NCBI GenBank assembly: GCA_900074885.1
Contig: FJUW01000052.1
Location: forward strand, 124,001 to 188,000
DNA from: Rhynchosporium graminicola
Lineage: Eukaryota > Ascomycota > Leotiomycetes > Helotiales > Ploettnerulaceae
Length of the DNA: 64,000 nucleotides
Direction: 5' to 3'
The translations under genes were made by a program, and so were the position numbers. Under the pieces are notes generated by a model. It searched no databases. It was not told the origin of the DNA and saw nothing but the letters and a program-made list of their open reading frames with translations. Shown here in pieces: positions 12,886-25,216 of the stretch. Within the stretch, counting starts at the first letter, position 1. Every line of letters begins with the position of its first letter.

Positions 12886-13449
12886 TCATCTCGTCACATG
12901 CAGCCCCATGTTACCACAACCTCCATTGTTGCCATGCAAAACAACATCACGACCTCCAACACCCGCTTCTGAGTCAGGATGAGCTTTGAATCCAGTGAAT
13001 GCGACTTCCTCGTCGTAGAAAAGCTTTCTATCTACCTCTGGCGGTCCTTCAAACCTGCGTTTCAAGAATTCGCGCGGAAATCTGTCGGGTGTTAGTAGGC
13101 ATGAACATCGCGCGACGGCTTTGCATGTGGCAGCTCCCATGCTAAATGCCCCTACCGTACAATTACTTCTGGATCGAGAGCTGGTGTGAATAGTGGCGCA
13201 TCTGAACACTCAACGGGCTGGTACCACAGCTCTGGCGGACAAGGTTCTGAGAAGGCATCACTTCTGAGAGCTGCTGATGGAATGATTGCCGAAAAATTTC
13301 CTGGCGGCCCGCTCCTAGGAAATGAGCGTTCTGACAATGATTCTCTCAATAGGCCTCATACACCTAGCTATATGGTGCATCATTTTCTTGCCTCCGAAAA
13401 GCAGAATGAAAGTATATTGATCTTACTTCAAAATATCGCTCGCTGTCAT
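12886..13449 (-). CDS. Small hypothetical protein
   Basis: The model has three exons, 13449-13427, 13344-13156 and 13081-12886, giving about 135 residues. The second intron is convincing: donor GTAGGG, CTAAC branch and CAG acceptor join two frames into PEVIVRFPREFLKRRF. The first intron is weaker because its acceptor lies in a purine-rich stretch, so the N-terminus (MTASDILK) is tentative. The protein has a proline-rich first half (CPPELWYQPVE) and an acidic/Gly-rich end. I recognise no family. There is no signal peptide or membrane segment. It sits tail-to-tail with the FAH-family gene. Confidence 0.45.
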
Positions 13450-13836
13450 GTCTCTCGATTTTGTGTGGACTAAGCATTGTGTTCTTTGACATCTATAGCA
13501 GCAGATGAAACTTATCTAAAATTGAGTTTTTTTGGTTGTGGGCGATGCTCACGCTTCCTTTGGGCAGGCAGAGACTCTATTGTCGATTTCACGCAACCAA
13601 CTCACGAGATCATGAAACTATGCTAAGCGAGGTAAATAGATAGCCACGAAGTCATTTATTGTATCTGAGTATAGAAAGAGAAACTTTTAGGATGTGTATT
13701 TGCTTCATTTGCTTTGACTTCTATATCTCCCAAGAGTTTCGTTCTTCTTCAGGCAGGCGCTGATAGGGGAAAAGCATTCCATGTCCTAAAGATTGTGTAA
13801 GGCCGCCACAGCGCAATTTGCCACTTCGTGACGTTA
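13450..13836. other. Intergenic region
   Basis: Short spacer between the start side of the small hypothetical gene and the 3' end of the aminopeptidase gene; no gene seen. Confidence 0.5.
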
Positions 13837-15295
13837 TCAAAGATATGATGCTTCCACCAGAAATCCGATAGTAAGCTAAAAAAAAAGAGTCTGTTAGAAG
13901 AGGTTTCAAAAAGTGAGTCTTCTAGGAAATCGTACCTTGGTGTGGCGCAGGACAGCATCCCACATGATCGTGCTGTAGGTCTATTTAACAGTATATTAGT
14001 GTCCATTTATGCAAGCAAAGGAAGGCTGAGCCTGAACTTACATCACTAGGCGAATGGATATAAGGACTTGAACCACCCATAGTATCCTCATGGACAAATG
14101 AAGCAGCTACCAAACATGTTAGCATCTCGCCTTTAAACTCAAATGGGCTCAAAAATCTACTCACGGAAACCATTCGAAGTAGCACTAGCATGATCCGAGC
14201 AACCATAACCACATGTGCTCGTCCCCGCTGTAATGCCCGTATACTGCCTCACGATGACCCTCAAGTAAGCATTGAGCGCTGCATTCGTATAATCCGTGAA
14301 CACGACCGGCTTACCTCCCGGCGAGTACCCTGTCATATCTTGATTCAACATGGCCAACACTTTCTTGCCAGCAGCTTTGTAATTAGCGAAAATGGCAGCG
14401 GAGCCAAGCAGGCCGCCTTCTTCTCCAGCGTAGAAGTGGAATTCGAGGGTGTTCTTCGGGGCGAATTTCTGAGTGGCGAGGACGCGGAGGGCTTCGAGGA
14501 TTGTTACAGTGCCTGAACCGTCGTCATCAGCACCAGGGGCTCGGCCTGTTGATGTGCTGCCTACAGAATCGATGTGTGCTCCTACGATGACTGATAGAGT
14601 TAGATATCCGAGCTAGACTTTGAGTAGAACGGGGGATGTACCGATGTTAGGACTTGTGCCTGGGATCTTGACGATGATTGATGGCATGTTGAAGGAGTGC
14701 GTGAACTCGGTGACAGTTATCGCTGAGTTCGCGGATCCAATTGTGGTGAGTTGGTTAAACAACCACGTTGAAGCTTGAGTTCCAGTTGCGCTGCGGTAGT
14801 AGCGAGTGGTGAACCTTGAGCAAGTTAGTTGCGAAGTCAACACTCGAAATGATATATCTTACTCAGTGAATGTCTTTAGCACTGTTTGCGGTACCGTCAT
14901 ATTGATCTTGGCAATGAAGGCATTGCCTTCAGTAACATGAGTCAAGATAGTCGGATAACTAATGGCTTGTCTTGAAACAAGTGTGCCCTCGCTGACACCA
15001 GATAGAGAGTCAAGAACAGATAAATCCTAATAATACAAAGTTATTATAGAGTCACAGATGAATGATCATGCATGGGACTACGTACTGTGATATCAGTGAT
15101 ATCAATGAAATGAATATTCTTCGCAGTGTACTCCTCGATCTTCTGATCCTCAGTAACCCATCTTCCAGGATCAGCTTCTGAAGTCTTAATCAAGCGAAGA
15201 CCCCCATTGATCTTCAAACCATCAGTAGATGGGAGAGCTGAGACTAGAAGCGAGGAAGATGCCACGAGGGCACTGAGGCAGAGTTTGAAATACAT
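13837..15295 (-). CDS. Secreted leucine aminopeptidase, peptidase family M28
   Basis: Seven exons: 15295-15086, 15026-14863, 14814-14642, 14590-14165, 14106-14042, 13980-13936 and 13875-13837. All phases agree and give 373 residues, close to the usual size of fungal LAP1. Residues 1-20 ([20 protein letters not shown]) are a signal peptide, followed by a propeptide-like region. The M28 zinc-site motifs are present in order: GAHIDS (H188), GADDDGSG (204-206), AGEEGG (catalytic E239, metal E240), NQDMTGY, and the final His in [14 protein letters not shown] and STCGYGC also match the family. It removes N-terminal residues, preferably Leu-like, from peptides outside the cell. The start at 15295 was chosen because it places the signal peptide at the N-terminus. 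The last exon codes only 12 residues ([12 protein letters not shown]), a conserved family ending. Confidence 0.95.
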
Positions 15296-16431
15296 AATAA
15301 AGGATATTTGATAACAAGGCAGCTCGCAATGCCAAAAAGCAATACATGAGGGTCTTGAGTCAATATGTACCCCGCACAAGTCAAGTATAGTGCTCTGTAA
15401 ACTTCTTGCTTTGTTGCTCGCTTAACACAGCATCTTTCTCCAGCGGTCAAGCCAAGTGTTTACGTCCTTCCCCATTCACGGATCGCCAAGTACATCACAC
15501 CTTCCACTACAAGCCTTTCTGCTTCATTGCCGAAGCTGGCAACTATCAAGTGGCCATTTGTTGTTCTACTTGCTTGGGTCGTTTGATACCAAGCCGGAGC
15601 ACGACTTGGCGTGCAGTGGCATTTTACATGTTTGGCATCTGCTTATGATCGAAAGTCTTGTTTTTGCAAGGCAGGTCTTGACAGTTTCTTGAATTGGGCA
15701 TGCCAAGTTTGGGGTCTTTCAATATTTCAAATAGATTTTGAAGAGAATTGAGAGTAACAATCTGGATCATCCAGATCAGAGAAGGTTCACGGTACTTGAT
15801 GCCGTGATTTTTAATCTCTTGGCAGGCGAAGCTTGATCTGGAAGGTGGGATACTCCTTGGCTCTCATGTCGGAGTCATGCCCGACGGAATTCATTATCAG
15901 GGATATCGGATTAGAGCATAGAAAAAGATAAGAGCATTACCAATCCTGACTTTCTTGAGAGTCGGGCGATTTCTAATTATGAAGCTTATTTATTGTTATT
16001 GTTTCCTTGCTTTAAGCGAGAAGACTAACGGATTGTGATTTCTTGGCGTACCGGTCTGCGGTCAAGGCAGGTACAATTCTACAGGAGTCTTCCCTATAGT
16101 CATACGCCACCCATCACTTATATCACTATGATCACAGGAGAAGAACATATTCGTTGGGTCTGGTGTACGATCTAAAAGTGCACACAATTATCAGCTTAGA
16201 CTTCAGCACTTGCCATATCCTCCGCGTGCTATAACGGTCCTTTTCGACCAGGAGGACGTAATATATACATGAGATGAGCCAACACAAGCAGAAATAAGAA
16301 TGCAGGGTACTGTAGTAAAAGACACCCAAAAGCGTTGCATATTTCACAATGGGCCCACTGTTGGCGACAAATCGAAATGCCACTTCCAGGAAGAACAGGC
16401 ACAATGTGTTGTAGATGTCGAAGCAAGATCC
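15296..16431. other. Intergenic region
   Basis: About 1.1 kb between the aminopeptidase promoter and the 3' end of the SR-protein gene. It contains short open frames without coding character. I see no tRNA or other RNA gene. The part next to 15296 is the presumed aminopeptidase promoter. Confidence 0.5.
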
Positions 16432-18223
16432 TCAACTCGCGTTAGCCTGAGCATCAACAGAGTCGGTGCTTAATATCCTCATCTTCTTGATTTTCTCGCG
16501 CAGCAGCTTCTCGCGCAATTCACTTGCTTGTCTCTTTGGGTCTTTCGCCTGGACATCCTCGCAAGTTGTCAGCCTGACTGAATGTATCCAAATATTCTGG
16601 CAGAAACTACGAAGCGCTACCAACCTCGTTGGACGACTGAACGGCACTAGCACTCGTGCTAGCTTCTCTCGGCGGTGATACCTTGTCTTTCTCTTCATCT
16701 GTATCAGCCTTTCGATTTCTATCAGAGTCGGAAGAGGTATTTCGTCGCCTCTTATTTGCTGGCTCATATCGTTGCACAGAACGACGACGCTTTTTGTCTC
16801 TTCTCCCATGACTTGAACTTCTAGATCGGCTTCGGCGACGGCGTGGAGGTGAAACACTGCGGCTGTTGCTCCGAGTTAGCCGACGTTCGTCATGATCCTT
16901 CCGAGCTTTCGGCTTGTCTTCATCAATATCTGCGGCCGGCGTAGTCCCTTTCCTATCTCTGTATCTGCTCACGACGATGTCAGCGCTTCTTGATCTTGAG
17001 CGTGAGCTAGATGGTGACCGTGAGCGAGAATTGCTATTGTGACGAGCGTTCCGAGATCTTGGAGGGGGGGATGGCGATGCTGAAGGAGGTGTGGACCTTC
17101 TGCGCCTAGTAGGTCTTGCAGACCGAGAACGAGATGAGTCTTGACTTGGTGATCTACGACGGCCCCCACGATCTCTACTCGATTCACGAATCCTAAACCC
17201 TCGACCACGGTAGTTGCTACGCCTTTCAGGTGTCCTGGAACGCCTGCGAGGAGAGCGGGATCGGGAATCTGAGCGCTGCCGCCTTCGAGGAGGTGTACGG
17301 GATCCTGATTTGTTTGATCGTGTTGGAGATAGCGATCGGGAAGGAGACGGACGCCGACGATCGTCACGTCTTCCTCCGCCCCCACCTGGCTTGTAGGAGT
17401 CGGTGGCTCTAGGAGGATCCCGGAACGACTCTCGCTCTGGCGAATATCTTCGTCGTGGAGATTTCGAACGAGGGGGACCCCGTCGTTCAAAACCTCGCCC
17501 ACCGCCTCCTCTGCGATCGAAGTCTCTGTCGCTACCTTTATCACCCCGCCCTCCTCGCCACGTATCTCCCCGTCCCCCACGGCGTCCTCTCTCTCCTCTC
17601 TCTCCACGGTCGCTTCTTTCGCCACGTTCCCGGTTGCGAATGTTGTTTGTCTCTCGTTCTCGGCGTTGGTCCTCGTCTCTACGAGAACGTGATTCTTCTG
17701 CAGCCTTTTCAGCTTCGATCTGCCAAATTGTCAGTAGGTATGCATCTAGTGTGGGGAAGCAGCAGACCTTCTCCTGAATAAGCTCCAGCTTCTTAGCCTC
17801 GAGAAGCTCCTTGGGAACGCCTTGAGGGTTGGACTGCGCGCTCAAGCAGAGGTTCCACAATTCCTTGCAGAAAACAGCCGTATCCTTATCCAGAAAACCG
17901 GTCAATTGTATCTGCATCGTCTTGATATCCGGCTGTGTCACTTTATCAGCTTGGCGCATCCTTAATCGCATGGGAACATACATAACGAGCGCCTTCAATC
18001 AAATTGAAGCACAGTTCGATGACAACATCGTCCTCGCTTCCAAGGATTTCAGATATTTTGCCAGCAATCCACCTGTCTGGTTAACATTGTGCCTGAACAA
18101 GGGACTAGCAGAGCCGTACTTTTTCATAACCTCGGCGTTGACCTTTTGCATGTCGACCTTCTTGCTGAACTCCGGAGGGAACTTGGTCGACTTCAACAAC
18201 TTTGCATCTACACTGCTCGCCAT
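16432..18223 (-). CDS. PWI-domain SR-rich splicing factor (SRRM1/SRm160-like)
   Basis: Five exons: 18223-18120, 18072-17982, 17932-17768, 17719-16625 and 16548-16432, giving 523 residues. Residues about 20-110 form a PWI domain, a nucleic-acid-binding helical bundle. The signature tripeptide reads KWI instead of PWI, followed by SEILGSEDDVVIELCFNLIE. From about residue 125 the protein is a long RS/RGG region (ERGGRRRSPSQDSSRSRS and similar), then a charged C-terminal helix (ELREKLLREKIKKMR). Homologues are nuclear splicing coactivators and exon-junction partners. The third intron (17767-17720, donor GTCTGC) is in frame and open, so it could be retained. The last intron has the non-consensus donor GTTGGT but is needed to reach the conserved tail. 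Confidence 0.9.
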
Positions 18224-18724
18224 TATCAAAGATTTTGCCCACAAAGAATGCTGAAGTTTATGGTGGGGAGTGAATTGCTCAAAAGAAGGGTAAGTATAGG
18301 TATTGTACCTCAAGGTAGACTTGAGTTCATCAGTTCAAAAGCGCGAGGCTGAGCCGCTAGTCAAGTGTGGCTGACGACCTAGCGTATCCTATCACACGAA
18401 GGCTTTCTCTGAGATTGACCTTTAGGAAAACACAAGGCTGTCAAAAGCCGATGAGAGCGAACGAACAAGCATAGGACTTCCTTTCCGTTAAGAATTTTGT
18501 AGTCTACTATCGATTAGGCTTCAATTATGCTTTCTACAGCTTGCTGTCAGCTTCTTTTGTAGTTAGAAGACTTGACAATGATGCCTTCCTTCCATCTTCG
18601 GCTTGTAAATGGCAAGTGCCACCCTCATATGTATACTCTGCCGCATTGATTGCCTTCTTTGCTTCTTTCAGGATTTTCAATTCTGTCTATTCCTTCAGTA
18701 ATCCTCCATTATGTATCTTTAAGT
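18224..18724. promoter_or_regulatory. Divergent promoter region
   Basis: About 0.5 kb between the SR-protein gene (leftward) and the Ser/Pro-rich gene (rightward). No gene is seen; it must hold both start regions. Confidence 0.45.
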
Positions 18725-20870
18725 ATGGTCGCGTTCCGAGGTCTTTCTTGGGCAAACAAGACTCCATCCAATCGACTAGGTCGTTCGGATCTTTCTGTTA
18801 CTACTCCTAGCTCTCCTGCTGAGATCGAAGTGCCATCCGTTCAAGACCTTGTCGGTCAGCTGGAGACGAAGGAGGACGAGTATCGTCGAAGATCATCCGT
18901 GGGAGACAAACCGGCTACAACAACCTTCCACGCACAGCCTTTTAGGCCTCTCATTCCCTACTCTCGAACCCCAAGCCCGCGTACACTTCGGAAGGTTGAA
19001 ACTCTTTCAAAGGGTCTTTCTGCTGTGCCAGAAGAGGCTGATCGTGGACTCAAATCCCGATCAACCTCATCGGATTTAGAATTCAAAGTCGTCCCTTTGG
19101 TATTCACCACCGTGGAGGGAGAAGTAGTGCAACACCCTTACTTTCTGCTCGCCACTCCATCCGGCGCAAGTGAGGAGTCTGGGTCAGAGTCAAATTCGTA
19201 CATATCCTCACGACCACTTGACGAGGTAGCAAATCAATCAAACTTCGATTCTGAGGTAGGTTAATTCTTGCTCATCCCAATTCATTAAGATGCCCCTACA
19301 GCTCTGTCAATTGGTGTAATGTCCCTGACACTTCCAAATTTTTGTTCGTCACGTCAATGCTGATCAAGGCTTCAGAATCTCCCCCCTCTTCCCGAATCTC
19401 CTTTCCCTTTCTCTCCATCGACACGTACTGGCACTGGGGCTCCTCACTACGGGACCGAAGAGTTGTCTCCCCTCGCATCTCCTTTTGCTCCCATCAAGCC
19501 CGTAGCGCCACTCTCGCCTCTCAACCTTGCCGTTGACTCTGCTACCGACCCAACTCAGAATCTACTTCCAGAATCGCGTCCTGGTAAGTCATTAATCCTG
19601 GAAACCCTTTTAGTTCTGAGGTTCATATAGTCAACACCTTTGAGTCACGGTGTCCCGGCGTGACCTTCTAGCTTCGACGTGGTATCTTGGACTGATGTGA
19701 AAAGGAGTAACTGACGAGCAAATATCAGAAACACCATCGAGCTTTTATTACCTTGACCCTTCGAGTGCCATGACTTTCGACACCAGCGTCCGAGATCTGA
19801 TACAAGAAGCTCCAGATGTTCCTATCGGCGGGAAGCCCGCCGGCACCATGATTGACATGGACATCAAGACCAGGTCTCCGCGCTCAAAGTCACCTAAACC
19901 GAAGAAAAAAAAGCGGTCTTTGCACTCGCGTTCGACCAATTCCGATACTCTGCCAGGTTCCTCTGTAAAAGTTCAGAAATCTCCATTGTCTCCTGAGCCT
20001 TTTGCCAATCTGGAAAACATGGCCCAACTTTCCCCGAGACCAGCAACACCCATGAGCGAGGCATCTATGAAAATGGTGACAGCGCCGGGTACTCCAGTTT
20101 TCCGAAGACGTGATGTTAGTGATATGTCAGAGATTTTCGATGGTCCTGGATCGGTTACCACAATCAAAGATTTCGGAGCGAAGACCGAAACCACCGACAA
20201 CGCCGGGGATATATGCTCTGATAGCGACCATAATATAGGTAACCCAGTCACCATTCCGCTCCCATCCTCATCCGGCGCCTCACCATCCGCATTGCCAACA
20301 CCAAGTATCTCCGGTCAACATCCTTTGGCTTCCAAATCAATGCTCGATGGTCTCCCAGCTACCGGCGCCTCGCCTCGTACACTTCCAGCTTTTCCAGTTT
20401 CATCCGATGGTCTCCCACTGACTGAGATCGCACCTGACTCCGTCCCAACAGGCGATATATCAGCTCCCGGCGCTCTTCCAGGCTCAGGCCTTCCCGATCT
20501 AGGGACCCAGAAATTTGAAGTTCCCAGCTCAAAGCTCTCAAGAGGCCTCGCTGTACCCGCCGACATTACCGGCAAAGTCGATCCTCCTGCCCTCCCGACC
20601 CCAAGTGTGAAGCGTCAAGCTCTCGGAAAAGGAAAGCGCAAAGGTCAGAAGGTCGTTCGAAAAGGAAGATCTTTGATCTTGCGTAAATCGGTACTTTCTT
20701 TGGTCATAGGAAGACAGCTCGCGGGTACTACTGCGACGGCATTAAAGTTAGTAAGCCAAGGCGCGTCTGTTGATCCGGGGGCACTTAAAGATGCTGGGAC
20801 AGCTCCACTGAAAGCTGCGCCAGTTCCGGCTTCTCCCCCGCCAGTGCCAGGGGCGCCGTTGCCGGCTTGA
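18725..20870 (+). CDS. Ser/Pro-rich disordered hypothetical protein
   Basis: Three exons, 18725-19255, 19376-19583 and 19729-20870, all phases consistent, giving 626 residues. Acceptors at 19375 (TTCAG) and 19728 (ATCAG) restore one proline-rich frame. No known domain is recognised. The N-terminal part (RTPSPRTLRKVETLSKGLSA) has basic and SP/TP phosphorylation-like sites. The middle contains a basic KSPKPKKKKRSLHSRS patch that could be a nuclear signal. The C-terminal third is a Pro/Ala/Gly-rich repeat region (PSALPTPS, ASPRTLPAFP) with a Lys-rich GKGKRKGQKVVRKGRS patch. The ATG at 18725 was chosen because the upstream in-frame extension starts only at a TTG. Function unknown. Confidence 0.72.
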
Positions 20871-21298
20871 CAAAGAAAGATGAGTGAGAGATTGAGGAAG
20901 AAGCTCATTGATATTGAGTGGACGTTAATGATACAGAGAGAGCTGGATGAGGTTGTCTGGCAGGAAGGGTGGGATTTGACGCCTAGACTGTTTACTTCGT
21001 AAAGCTAGAGCAACTTGTGGTGAGAACGAAATTGAAATTTTGATATTCTTCTCGCTTCTGACTGACTCAAATTGGTCGCCAAAAACTTTTGTGATGACTT
21101 GTTGCCCAAGCCAAGGGGCACCAATGGGTATTCCCAAAGCGCCATGTCTTCCAGGCCCAGACCATGATAACGCCTATACCATGGGAATTGAGCTCTCACC
21201 TAGTATCAAACATTACCGGTTCTTCCTCCCATTCCCGTCCACCGTCGCTCCTTACCGCCCAAACACCCCTCAATCCTCCATTCCTCTCGCGAACAATT
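20871..21298. other. Convergent intergenic region
   Basis: 3' ends of the Ser/Pro-rich gene (plus) and the Ser-rich gene (minus) face each other here. No gene is seen. Confidence 0.5.
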
Positions 21299-22082
21299 CT
21301 AAACTCCCAAATATCGAGACCTGGCAACCTTCTCCCTCTCCTCCAAATCCTCCTTCGCATACCTCGCAACAACCTCATCAACCCTCTCTTTCGCACGGCT
21401 CAATCCCGTGTCGCCCATCTGTCTGAACTTGCCGCGCATCTCGAAGAGTTGCAGGAGAGTGCGAGCACGTGTGAGATCTTCATCTCCGCCTTCATCTCCG
21501 CCTTCAGCGATAGTCTGTGACGCATTAGCATTATTTGAGGTAGGGAGAGGGTAGAAGATAAAGCACCTCGTTTGAGTAAGACATCCCGCGCATGGGCGTG
21601 CTGATTCCACTGTTTATACTGAAACTACTCCCTGCTCTGGTGAAAGCTGGTGGTTTGGTTCCTGCAGTGTTCGAGAGGGACCGTGATACTGTTACGATCC
21701 TCCGTCCCAGCTTGTCGAATTTGGGGTTTGAAGATGTGCGGCGGGATGAGGAGTTTGGTGCTGTATTTGTACAGTCGGATGAAGGAGAAGTGGATTTTAG
21801 TGGTGCGAGGAGAGAGCGAGCGGCTGCGTGGTCCTGAGCAGGATTAACTTCTGTATTTGGTGGTGGAAAGAAGAAGTTCGAGAGAGAGGTACGGAAGGAT
21901 GAGGGCGAAGAAGGGGTAGAGGAAGTAGAGTGACATGAAAGATAGGAGGAGGATGAGTTGGAAGAGGAGGGGGATAGTGTTGGGGGTTCAGAAGATGGAG
22001 GAGACAAGGGACGCACTGCATTCTGCAGGCTCTGCAGGTCGGCGATTACTTGTGCGATTTGGAGACCCTCTGTTGAAGACAT
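21299..22082 (-). CDS. Ser-rich hypothetical protein with helical C-terminus
   Basis: Two exons, 22082-21567 and 21514-21299, give 243 residues. The intron (donor GTGCTT, acceptor CACAG) joins MSYSNE to TIAEGGDEGGDE in phase 0. Residues 1-25 (STEGLQIAQVIADLQSLQNA) and the last 65 residues (TRARTLLQLFEMRGKFRQMG, then KERVDEVVARYAKEDLEE) look helical. The region between them is a Ser/Pro/Thr-rich linker. I do not recognise the family. The start at 22082 is the first ATG in frame; a TTG-initiated extension to 22097 exists but is not preferred. It is divergent from the FAHD1-like gene. Confidence 0.7.
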
Positions 22083-22570
22083 CGTGGGCGGTTTCAAGGG
22101 GCTTAAGATGTTTGCTTGAATATAGAGGGAAGTGAGTGTTTCGAGGAAGGGTTGTGCAGGTCGTAGAGGTGGATCTTGAAAAGAGACTGAAGCAAAGTAA
22201 ATACAGTTACATAAGTCTAGAACATTTGTGAATTGGTGAATTCTGTCGCGAAAGGACTAACACAACTGAGGACTAGATTTTTGCTTTGAATGACTTTACT
22301 ACAATGGTATCGTCTTGAAAATTCGAGGTGATTGAATGTCTGCCATAGAGGTGAGGATAGGTTGATGTCAAATGTCATATGCAGCGGCTTGGTTGTCCAT
22401 CTCCCGCAGCTCCCCACTTTTGGGCGTTCACCTCCAGGTCTCGTCCTCCCTGTTACAGTATAAGTAAAGCTATCTCGAGCTTAATCACAAGCAAGACTCA
22501 ATACATCTATAGGATTCACAGTAGAAAGATATATAGGGCATCTCTATTCACGGCCCTCTTCTCGTCCACC
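22083..22570. promoter_or_regulatory. Divergent promoter region
   Basis: About 0.49 kb between the Ser-rich gene and the FAHD1-like gene. No gene is seen; by position it drives both. Confidence 0.45.
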
Positions 22571-23507
22571 ATGTCTCTCTTCTTCCGTCGTGGTCTCGCG
22601 ACTGCATCAATTGCTTCTTTAAAGAAAGCTTCGAAGGTTGTTTGTATTGGGAGGAATTATGCGTAAGAGCTCCCCTGGTTTTCATCCCTTTTCAAGTCAA
22701 GAAAACCCTCTACAAAACCTGGAAGTAGGTTGTTTCAATTGCACGATAACCGATACTGAGTGGATGATCTTACAGAGACCATATCACAGAACTAAAGAGT
22801 GCCCGTCCAAAACAGCCATTCTTCTTCCTCAAGCCCGCGAGTTCCATCCTCCCCCCTGGCGCTGGACCAGTCATCCGTCCACGAGGCGTCGATTTACATT
22901 ATGAAGTCGAACTGGCTCTAGTCTTGGGAAACACGGTCAAGGATTTGGAAGCGAATGATATGAAGGGAGCTTTGGATTCCATTGAGAGTACGTCTTTCCC
23001 CATTGTTCCAACATCTCAATTTGGTCATTGGTTGGACAGAGAAGGTCAATTGAGTTGGTACTGATGCGCAAACGTGTAGGTTATGCAATGAGCATCGACA
23101 TGACAGCTCGCAACGTCCAAAATGAAGCCAAGAAGAAGGGTCTCCCCTGGAGCATAGCCAAAGGATTCGACACTTTCCTCCCCGTCTCCAACCTCATTCC
23201 CAAATCCTCCATCCCGGACCCGCATAAGGTCGAACTCTACCTTACTGTCAACGGCGAATCTAAACAGCTCGACTCTACCGATCTCATGCTCTTCCAGATC
23301 CCGAGGATCTTAAGTGATATTAGCAAGGTTATGACTCTGGAGAAGGGAGATGTGGTTTTGACAGGTACGCCGAAGGGAGTGGGGAGTGTGAAGCCCGGGG
23401 ATATCATAAGGGCTGGTTTGAAGGTTGGAGGGAAGGAGGTTGACGAGGGAAAGATTGAGGTCGTGGTTGAGGAATCAACAAGCAGTTATGAATTCAAGGA
23501 AACGTGA
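22571..23507 (+). CDS. FAHD1-like acylpyruvase / oxaloacetate decarboxylase (FAH family)
   Basis: Three exons, 22571-22662, 22776-22987 and 23080-23507, give 243 residues, the typical FAHD1 size. The N-terminus (MSLFFRRGLATASIASLKKA) is a classic Arg/Ser/Ala mitochondrial presequence. It is followed directly by VVCIGRNYA, the conserved FAHD1 opening. The metal-binding Glu pair lies in LHYEVELALVLG, then AMSIDMTARN, GFDTFLPVS and LEKGDVVLTGTPKGVG. FAHD1 enzymes cleave acylpyruvates and decarboxylate oxaloacetate in mitochondria. The acceptor at 23079 is GTGTAG, giving SIESYAMSIDM across the junction. It shares the fold but little sequence with the FAH-family gene at 11703-12689; they are not a recent duplication. 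Confidence 0.93.
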
Positions 23508-24048
23508 AGGTCAGGAATAGATCTGCTTGTTTTTTTGATACCCGAGATGGTGCGCTTGAAGATATGCCATTCGAAGTTAGACATTAGACTACTCCGCATC
23601 GCCGTCTCGTCCTCCAGCTTCTGGATTCGATTCGATTAACATTTCCCTATTTTGATAACAGTATACGCTTGAAGTGGATGTCAGCTGCGTGTACCTAACA
23701 AGAATGCTTAACATGGAATACCCAATCTGAAGCTAGCGGCACCTACATAAGTAGCAAAGGAGGATCGAAAAGCAATAAGAGCAATCGATGAGGCAGCTTA
23801 TGACCAGAATCGTACCACCAGGGCGTTGAATCCGACCCAGGACCAAGCTGCTGGTACTACAAGCGTCATAATCCCTGTCGTGGTCTAACATATTTCCGAT
23901 AAGCTGATAAGACTGAGCTCTCCCTTGCAACAAACGCGTCAAGCTCTCGTTAGCATACCTACTGATCCCAAAAATCCTTTCCGCGCACACCCACCTCGAG
24001 TCCGAGACCTCTTCTCCCAATCAGTTTCTAACTTCATCGCTACCAAAA
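23508..24048. other. Intergenic region
   Basis: Between the FAHD1-like 3' end and the EAF6 start. The right part is the EAF6 promoter/5' UTR. No gene or RNA is recognised. Confidence 0.5.
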
Positions 24049-24784
24049 ATGGCCGAAAACCCTCATCCCACGAAGCCCCCTTCAGCGACCGCTGACGTCC
24101 CTGGCCAGCCCTTCTACGACAAAACGCGGCACCACCTGCGCGCTCTCCTTGCGAAACGGCGCGAGATCGAAGCCAAGCTACAGGCGCAAGAAAGCGAGAT
24201 ATTGAGGAAAGAGACGGAGTACTTGGAGGAGACGCCACATGGGAATATAATTATTGGGTTTGAGGGCTATACAAAGGGTGTCAGTGTTGTGCCGGGACAG
24301 AGACTGAGACGCCCAGTGGTGTTGGAGGGGAATAGGGTGTTTAGTAGGAGTAGTGTTAGTTATGGGAGTGGTGGAGGGGTAGGTTACTTTTCTCGTATCT
24401 TTATGATTCCAATCCTGGCTCTAGAATTGGTTATTGTGCGGTGCAATCAATATGCATACTTGGAGTCTTCGAGGACGAAGGAGCTCGTATGTATTTCTTC
24501 AATATCATAGTAACACAACCTCCTAGGATTCACCAACAGATACGGCACAATCCACACCGGCAGCAACGGCACCCACGCCCCTCTCAGCCACCTTCCTGAA
24601 AGGCGAAGGCGGTTCCAATCATGCTACGCCGAGCAGTGCGACGAGCGCGACTAAATCTGGGGCTGGGTCGAGGAAGAATAAGAAAGGTACTGCGAATGGG
24701 GCCGGCGCGCAGGATGATAGTGATACTGATACCAGGGACTCGAAGAAAGCGAGGACGAATTTTGGTGCTGTGGGGAGAAAGTGA
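24049..24784 (+). CDS. EAF6, subunit of NuA4/MOZ-type histone acetyltransferase complexes
   Basis: Two exons, 24049-24378 and 24527-24784, joined in phase 0 across a 148-nt intron; 195 residues. Residues about 25-70 carry the family hallmark: a short coiled coil (LLAKRREIEAKLQAQESEIL) followed by ETEYLEETPHGNIIIGFEGY. The C-terminal half is disordered, Ser/Thr/Lys-rich, and ends KKARTNFGAVGRK. EAF6 bridges catalytic and chromatin-reading modules in NuA4 and related acetyltransferases, so the protein should be nuclear. Identification is strong. Confidence 0.93.
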
Positions 24785-25216
24785 GGTGGTTGTGAGAGCG
24801 CAAGGAAGTAATAGATTGGGGTGGTGGAGATACGGGGAAATGGTATCTAGCAAGGGATGGTATTGGAGAGACAGGATGGCCGCACTGTGCAGTAGATGGC
24901 AGCTGGTGAGGGGAGAAGGCGACAAAAACGGGCGCGGCCGGCTGATTTTTTCAGGCGTTTGGGAATGGGTTATATACCTACATGAGTTCTTGAGCCAGAC
25001 TGCTTTCGAGGGAAAGTAGGTGGCTGTAAGAGGATGCTTATTGCATGAGCGTTCTGGCGAATGGATAGGATAGCTAAGGTTGTGATTTCAGGACATCTGG
25101 ATGCCGAGAACTCGAAAGCCATTCGAGTGGTAGACAAAAATCGATCTCGACAGCATTCATGTTTGAAGATTCTACACTCATGTATGTCGACATCTAATCA
25201 ACTCTGTTGAGCATTA
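24785..25216. other. Convergent intergenic region
   Basis: 3' regions of EAF6 (plus) and the F-box/JmjC gene (minus). No gene seen. Confidence 0.5.

Noticed and set aside
16132..16404. Hydrophobic 90-codon minus-strand frame resembling a membrane protein
   Set aside because: It lies in the 3' flank of the SR-protein gene, with no splice or start support and no family resemblance.
16969..17625. 218-codon minus-strand frame inside the SR-protein gene
   Set aside because: It is the shifted frame of the RS-repeat exon. The frame with RS dipeptides and the PWI domain is the real one.
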